Source: Cloeon dipterum
Lineage: Eukaryota > Arthropoda > Insecta > Ephemeroptera > Baetidae
DNA length: 64,000 nucleotides
Direction: 5' to 3'
Assembly (NCBI RefSeq): GCF_949628265.1
Contig: NC_088787.1
Location: forward strand, 2,904,501-2,968,500
Shown here: positions 57,822 to 64,000 of the stretch, one piece after another
Position numbering within the stretch: position 1 is the first letter of the stretch
Layout of the letters: every line of letters begins with the position of its first letter
Made by a program: the position numbers and the translations under genes
Notes under the pieces: model-generated
Told to the model about the DNA's origin: nothing
The model's database searches: none
The model's input: only the letters and a program-made list of their open reading frames with translations

Positions 57822-60115
57822 ATGGCTCCGTTAGCAATTGTGACCTTTCTGCTCGCACTGTCTTTCTCCAACGCTGCCAACTTCACTACCGTCTATAATT
57901 GGGAGCACGAAATGGACTACGAGTGGCCTTCTGAGGAGAGCAGGACAAAGGCCTTGATAATGAGGTCTTTTAATCCAGAGAACATTTTTCCTCTTTACAT
58001 GGCTGTGCACGAGACAAGATTATTCCTCAGCCTGTATAAATCTGATGGAATTCCCGTGACCCTGGTGACTATTCCGACGAGCAGCGAGTCCTCTGTGTCA
58101 CCGAAGCTCACTCCATTCCCTTCGTGGCGCATGCATGTACGTTAGTTATTTCATTTATTTGTCGATTTTTTCTTCCTTCCACTGAAATTTTATGGGTTAC
58201 AACCCTTGCCCCAGGTGCCAATCCAGGTACAGGTAGAATTGAATCCACCTAGATCAACCAGGATTGGCAACTGGGGCGATTCTAAAATTTTCCATCACAT
58301 TTAGGCTAGTTTAGACCTCTAAAAAGTCATTTCACGAAGTTTCTGAGCCCACCAATCGATTCCTCAGGGTCGAATTAGGTTAAGTCGATATTTTTCCGAC
58401 TGAAAAGTGCAGCGGGACGTGCGAACTTTTTTCCCGCCAAAACAATATGAACGTATTTGCGAGAAGTGCGCATGCGTCAGAGCTGGTTTGAGCACTTGCA
58501 GAGAGACAGCCTGTACGAATGACTTCTTTGTCACATCCAGCGAGCTCTGACGCATGCGCAGCCCTCGCAAATACGTTCATATTATTTTGGCGGGAAAAAG
58601 TTCACACGTCGCGCTGGACTGTTTGGCAGGAAAAACATCCACTATAGCTAATTCGACCCTCAGGAATCGATTGGTGTGCTCAGAAACTTCATCAAAGACG
58701 ATCTTTAACCTAAAAATTATCATTTAAAATTAGGACAATAGAAACTGCAGCACGATTCAGGCGGCAAAAGGACTGGAAGTGGACGCCATTGGCAGGTTGT
58801 GGGTTTTGGATGACGGTAGCAAGGATTGTGGGCCCAAACTGAGGATTTTTAACCTGGAAAATGATGATGCGCAAGAACTCATGCATGAGTTTAGTTTAAC
58901 ATACAACAAGGAAAGCTATGAGTATGAATTACACGACTTGGTGCTGGATAAGACGCCCATGGGATACTTTGCCTACATCACGCGGAAGGGTCAATTTAAC
59001 CATATCGTCGTGTATAGCTTGAATAAGAAAGAATCGTGGACTGTGAACACGCTCGGAATCAGTTTTTATTCCATCGCCTTCTCCCCTAAGGCTAACAATA
59101 AGGAGGAAGCGGCACAGCTCTACCTAAGCGATTATTTCTCTCATCGACTCGCTTCAATTCCCGTGGCGACGCTTCGAAACGGTACTCTAACTGCAAATCC
59201 AAAATTGGTTGGAAATTGGAAAGCACGACCATATAGAATGTTGGCAGACAGCAATGGAACAATGTATGCCGCCATTTATGCCGGGAATCACATCTCCACC
59301 TGGAAAATTTCCCAGCCATTCCAGGAGCAAAGTTTTTATGAGGTATAATCACCACCAAATGTTGCTTCTTAAAAATCTCAACTCGTTTCTATGAGCAGAC
59401 TGGAGCACTAGAAAACTCTTGGCCTTTTTCTTTTGCCCTGGACTCGTCTGGAATCCTCTGGATGACTGAGCGTAAAAAAACATGGGGGGATCCAGAATAC
59501 ACGAGTAGGCTTCTGAAGGTGGCAGTCGGATCACCATCTTACGTCTTTGATTCCACAGGTAAACCTGAAAAATCACTCCCCAGTTACTAAAATCCCGGTG
59601 GAATCCTGGTGTATTCAATGTTGAAACCTGGGATTATTTTGTGGCAGAATCAATCCAGTTATGTAAGTTTAATCAAATTACAGAAACTGTGACATTCACG
59701 CCTTCTCCATCTCTATCATCGACCATTCATGGTAAATTTTCAATTACATGGTTGAATCAATGCTTACGCAAATCTAATCACTTCAGAATTTCTATTGACA
59801 TCAAATTCACGTGGTAGAGGCAGAGAAAATAAAAATTGCGACCAGAATTTGGTCGTTTTGAACGTCGTTTTGTCCTGCTGGAACGTTTTCTGCCTCTTCT
59901 CCATCGCATCCCAGATTCTTTGGTTCCGGAAGATTAAAATGACGCAAGACTCGGTCGCCGAAACCAAGAAGGAGCGGGAACAAATGTGCTCTAATCCGCC
60001 TATTTACGATAGAACAGAACCAAGAACATCCGAGCCAATTTATGAGGAAATAGCCGACCCCGTTCCCTCCACATCAACGCAAACCGCAGTCTCTGACGTT
60101 CATTTGCAGAGCTAA
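57822..60115 (+). CDS. Yellow/MRJP-like membrane protein, gene B
   Basis: Exons 57822-58136, 58734-59342, 59399-59558, 59684-59731 and 59787-60115 give 486 residues. Signal peptide (MAPLAIVTFLLALSFSNA), then the yellow/MRJP domain with FTTVYNWEHEMDYEWP, GRLWVLDDG, GYFAYITRKG, LYLSDYFSHRLASIPV and WPFSFALDSSGILWMT. A short Ser/Thr/Pro stem, a membrane helix (about 399-423, containing VLSCWNVFCLFSIASQILW) and a tail with NPPIYDR and SEPIYEEI (Y463). Exon count and phases equal gene A, so the two arose by tandem duplication. Intron 1 holds a fold-back MITE (58334-58698), a different position from that in gene A, so insertion followed duplication. Role unknown; the tail suggests tyrosine phosphorylation and SH2 binding (inference). 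Confidence 0.88.
58205..58280. repeat. Small fold-back in intron 1 of gene B
   Basis: TTGCCCCAGGTGCCAATCC and, 40 bases on, GGATTGGCAACTGGGGCG are inverted versions of each other and match the intronic repeat words of the MNNL gene (48325 onward). Confidence 0.7.
58334..58698. mobile_element. Fold-back MITE in intron 1 of gene B
   Basis: A 365-base palindrome with ends CGAAGTTTCTGAGCCCACC and GGTGTGCTCAGAAACTTC. The middle has AGTGCGCATGCGTCAGAGC and its complement. Same family as 26095-26477 and 55756-56124. Confidence 0.88.
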
Positions 60116-60147
60116 TTTTTTTCTAACACCTTTTTAGTGCCTAGAGA

Positions 60148-60153
60148 AATAAA
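60148..60153 (+). terminator. Poly(A) signal of yellow-like gene B
   Basis: AATAAA 33 bases after the stop codon. Confidence 0.7.
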
Positions 60154-61546
60154 GTAATGTATGAAAATAAAATTGATGTTCGAATAATTGTGTAAAAAAT
60201 GTGTGACTGTATAATTTCGTGATAAAAGAAGAAAACCGCGGCCGCACCAAAGCAAAAAGTGTTTATTTCCCCGAAGAGAGAAAAAATAAGCTTCGCGCAA
60301 GCCGAGATAAACTGTTTCCTGTTATTCAATTAAAAGGAAATTTTCTTTCAAAAATTTGCTGCAGCGACAGCTTGAAAAACTGGCTATTTTTAATGATATT
60401 CAGCAAAAATGTATGCTCAAAAATAATTTATTTAGAATTCTAAGGATCACGCGCGAGGATTTTTGGAATTCTCGCCTCGCCAGAGTGGGAGCAGACGGTG
60501 GAGAATAATTATTTAAAAGGATTAGGTGCCTTTTTTGGGATTTTTATTCCGCGTTTGATATTATTGCAACTGCGCCTCTGAGAAAAAAGCATGAACCTCG
60601 TGCAAGAATTATACGTTTTTATATCAGAGGTCGGAAGTCGTAATTTTTACCATATACGGCTCTAAATTCGAAAGGAAGCTGGCGGTTTTTGTGACGCAAA
60701 TGCAGCACATGCTATTTTTAAATCGATAACGCTCGAGAGGAAATGAAACAGTATGATAAAAAAATCGTGCTTTTCACATTTTAACGTTAAATGAGATGTA
60801 AGAAATTTTCAGGAGCTCAGAATACGATACCAAAACTGAACTACTAGAAAAAGGAAAGCCTGCCGTAATTTGTCTGGTCCAATTTTCCATTAAAAATTGT
60901 TTCCTTTGCGGCCAGCCTCTGTTTGCATGGAAGAAAGAAAGAAAATAGTCAAGTTAAAAACATCCTGCTTAAGCGAAAGGCGCAGATTTATTTCATGCTG
61001 AAGGCAAACATTCTGAAAAGCAATTATTATAAAGATGGGAATTCAATCACTCTTAACTGTCGCTCTTGCTATTAAGGTACACTACACGTGTGTACTATTT
61101 TATGTATATTTTAATTCCAGTACGAAATTGAAACATTGCGCATTATAATATAATTTGATTTTGAGTGCATGGTGGGAACACTTCCTTGTTTGTCGGTTTC
61201 AAAAACTGAGAGCGGACGGAGCCAAAACCACTAACAGTCAGCATTCTGGTCGTGCACGGTCTCCACGCTTGTGCCTTGCGCTTCATAAGGTCAGTTAAAA
61301 TAAAATTTCTTAAAATGTCACCTCACTTTTGATTTAGCGCGCGGAAAAGTCGTCGGTCGCGCGATAAAGTATATTTTAAGGTTAGAAATTCACATATTCG
61401 TGAACTATTTTAGTGAGAAATCTTTAAGAAAATAAGTTTTTGTCTATATATCATAGCCCTATGTAGTTTTTCCTTCCTTTGTTTCAGGTTGGATAAAATT
61501 TCGGGACCCAGCAGTGAGCTCTAAAAGCCTGCTGGGTGTCCTGAAC
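60154..61546. other. Spacer and promoter region of yellow-like gene C
   Basis: AT-rich spacer. The shared element is at 60725-60749. A 5' UTR intron is likely: donor ATAAGGTCAGTT near 61290 and acceptor TTTGTTTCAG ending 61487, which resembles the donor in front of gene A. No other gene seen. Confidence 0.5.
60725..60749 (+). promoter_or_regulatory. Shared upstream element of yellow-like gene C
   Basis: GATAACGCTCGAGAGGAAAT followed by GAAAC. It lies 800 bases before the start codon because of the probable 5' UTR intron. Confidence 0.45.
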
Positions 61547-63764
61547 ATGACTTCCTTATTCTTAATCGGGACATTATTTCTGCTCGCTTTCTCTTTCTCC
61601 AATGCCATCAACTTCACCACCGTCTTCACGTGGGATGAAATGGACTACGTGTGGCCGTCAGTGGAGCAAAGATCAAATGCCTTGAGTGACAATTTATTCA
61701 AGCCTAGATATATTGAACCTCGATACATGGCCGTTTTTGACAAAAAGCTGTTTCTAAGCCTGCATGTATATTATGGTATTCCCGTGACTCTTGTATGGCT
61801 ACCAATCAACAGTTCGCCTGCTGCTGCGCCTCCAAAACTTGCACCGTTCCCTTCGTGGGAAAAGCATCGCGTAAGTTATTTTCTCGTCATATCCGTCGTT
61901 CGGATAAAAATTTTGAATATTTTTCTTGCATCTTTTGTTAGTCAAAGTACTCGACATCATTATTGTTTGCACTCTGATATTTTTATTTAGATTGATGTTT
62001 CAATGTAAACCTTAAACAGCTAAATAAAAGAATTAAAAAAAATTGGATCACAACATTTTCCTTATAAATATTGAAGTGCAATTCTTTTAGATTTTCTTAT
62101 ACTCATAGTAATCTTTTGTAAAAAATGAAAATCTTAATAAAATTCCAATACAAAATTTAAAATAATTGTTTTGATCCTAAATTTCCTTTTTTTGAAATTT
62201 TTAATTAGCTGGATAAGTGATGTAACTTCAAAATAAATTAGTTAATTCAATGTGAATAAATTAATGAATAAAGGAGAATATATATATTTATATTAATTCA
62301 AAATTGTGTATGCTCTTGTTGTAGGATTATAGTAAATGTGACTCAATCCAAGCATCAAAAGGGCTGGAAGTTGACATCATTGGGAGGCTATGGGTTCTTG
62401 ACGGTGGTCATTTAAATTGTCCCGCAAAACTTTGGATTTTTAACCTCACCAACAACGATGAGGTCGATCATGTGCATCAATTTTCTTCAGACTATGGGCA
62501 TCAAATGCACGATCTAGTGCTTGAAGAGACACAAAATGGATGGTTTGCATATATTACGCGCCGGGTAATCGAGAACATCCTTGTGTTTAGCTTGAAAGAG
62601 GACAAATCTTGGCTGATGGTTAAGAGTGAAGAAATATGGGTGTCAATAGCGCTTTCTCCTAAGGAAAACCCAAGACAGATCTACCTTGGAAAATACAACT
62701 CCAATGATCTGCATTCTATTCCCGTGGCCGATCTTCAGAACGAAAATCGATATTATTTGAATCCAAAAATTATCAGAAAACTGACTGCAGAGCCTTACCG
62801 AATGTTGATTGACAATGCTGGGACAGTCTATGCCGCATTTAATGGGAAAAACTATATTTCAACTTGGAAAATTTCAAAGGAACTTCAGGAGCAACGTTCT
62901 TATGAGGTAGTTATATTCACATTTCCAAATTATATAATTTATTTTTTTTGCTCTTTTTTATCCTTGTCCTCTCGGACCGGGAAGGGCGCGCACTGCACTA
63001 GCACGAATGCTGAAACCCGGGCTTAACTGAAAATTTGATTTTCATTCGGGACTTTGAAGAGAGTTTTTAATTTTTTTTGCTCAATTCACTCACATTTTAG
63101 TTAGAATTTCTTTATAGAAATATTGTTTTTAGTCATATTACACCTTTTTATGTATATATGTTTTAGGCTGTAAAACTGGGCTCATGGCCGTTTACTTTTG
63201 CCTTGAGCTCGTCTGGGACGCTCTGGATGATGGTGTTTTACGAAAGTGGAGAGCCGAAGTACAGACTACAGAGGGCTGAAGTTAGTGTATTGCCGTATCT
63301 CTACAACACCTCAACAGGTATTTTTTTTTCAAGTTTAACCGCATGCCAGCAAGAACTAAAGCAGAATCCGCAGAATCAAAATTTGATCCCATATTACAAT
63401 TGTTTCAGAAGCTATCACACTGCCCCCAACTCCAACATTAGCCATAGGGAAAGACAAAGAAAATAAAACATGCAACAGCGACGACGCCACACACCAAAGT
63501 CTGCTCATTTTGAACACCATTTTGTCCTGCTGGAACGTTTTCTGCATCTTCTCCATCGCATCCCAAATCTATTGGTTCCGGAAGATGAAGCGCACGCAAG
63601 ACACGATTGCCAAAACCAAGAAAGATCGCGATAAAATGTGCAAAGAGCCTCTTATCAACCGCGAAATTCAACCACGCGACACTTCCGAGCCGATCTACGA
63701 GGAAATCATCGATCCCGTTCCTTCCACATCAATGGACACTACGATCGCTGATGTCCACTTGTAG
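61547..63764 (+). CDS. Yellow/MRJP-like membrane protein, gene C
   Basis: Four coding exons (61547-61870, 62325-62906, 63167-63317, 63409-63764) give 470 residues. Signal peptide (MTSLFLIGTLFLLAFSFSNA), yellow/MRJP domain with FTTVFTWDEMDYVWP, GRLWVLDGG, GWFAYITRRV, IYLGKYNSNDLHSIPV and WPFTFALSSSGTLWMM, then a stem, a membrane helix (about 384-408, with ILSCWNVFCIFSIASQIYW) and a tail with SEPIYEEI (Y449) ending DVHL. Compared with genes A and B the stem and helix are in one exon: an intron has been lost here or gained there. The first tail tyrosine (NPPIY in A and B) is replaced by KEPLINR. Exons of this copy are less GC-rich at third positions than those of B. A further paralogue may lie beyond the window. 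Confidence 0.87.
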
Positions 63765-63791
63765 TTATTTAATTAAAATTTGTAGCCCTAA

Positions 63792-63797
63792 AATAAA
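63792..63797 (+). terminator. Poly(A) signal of yellow-like gene C
   Basis: AATAAA 28 bases after the stop codon, followed by A-rich sequence. Confidence 0.65.
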
Positions 63798-63854
63798 AAA
63801 AATAATCTAAAAGTTATCATGAGCCTCATCATTTAGAAAGCGGAAATGATAATA

Positions 63855-64000
63855 ATATTATTAAATTCTGATTGGCCGCTGGACTGTCTTCTGATTGGCC
63901 TCCATTATTTCGACGCCATATTGAATTCTGACCGTCGGGAACCAACACAGGCCTCGATGGGTATTTCGACTGCGCAGAAGGTTTTAATTAGGGTCACGCA
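63855..64000 (-). repeat. Dispersed promoter-like repeat, cut by the window end
   Basis: Reverse copy starting with inverted CCAAT boxes (CTGATTGGCCGCTGG, CTGATTGGCCTCC), TTTCGACGCCATATTG, GGAACCAACACAG and CTGCGCAGAAGGTTTT; it continues past 64000. Confidence 0.85.

Overview
The window looks like nuclear DNA of an arthropod, most likely an insect. Genes are broken by short introns (mostly 50-800 bp), exons are GC-rich in an AT-rich background, and poly(A) signals are AATAAA. The gene families present (ZAD-C2H2 zinc finger, moody/Tre1 receptors, yellow/MRJP proteins) are typical of insects. The species cannot be fixed from the sequence. No rRNA, tRNA, CRISPR array, operon or prokaryotic signal is seen.

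Layout. 1-30450 holds no convincing coding exon: AT-rich DNA with many CpG-rich islands of 200-600 bp, tandem and inverted repeats, and copies of a dispersed 'promoter-like' repeat. At 30488-30646 (minus) lies the first coding exon of a rhodopsin-family receptor; its remaining exons are not visible to the left. After another gene-free stretch with islands (30.9-41 kb), a complete 8-coding-exon receptor of the moody/Tre1 family lies on the plus strand (41055-43753). The two receptors are paralogues pointing away from each other. A three-exon ZAD zinc-finger gene follows on the minus strand (44809-45933), tail to tail with the receptor.

47-52.8 kb: two adjacent plus-strand genes that together look like a Notch ligand cut in two. 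The first is secreted and carries only the N-terminal MNNL (C2-like) domain, followed by Thr-rich and acidic tails. The second has its own signal peptide, starts inside the DSL domain, and carries three successive copies of the DOS-type EGF pair plus one further EGF, with no membrane anchor.

53.8-63.8 kb: three tandem yellow/MRJP paralogues, each with a C-terminal transmembrane helix and a short cytoplasmic tail ending in a conserved SEPIYEE(I/V) motif that resembles a Src-family SH2 site. This is an unusual architecture for a family normally described as secreted. The three share a GATA...GAGAGGAAAT element upstream.

All gene models were spliced by hand from the sequence; exon phases were checked and close in frame. 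At least five repeat families explain much of the remaining DNA; their boundaries are approximate.
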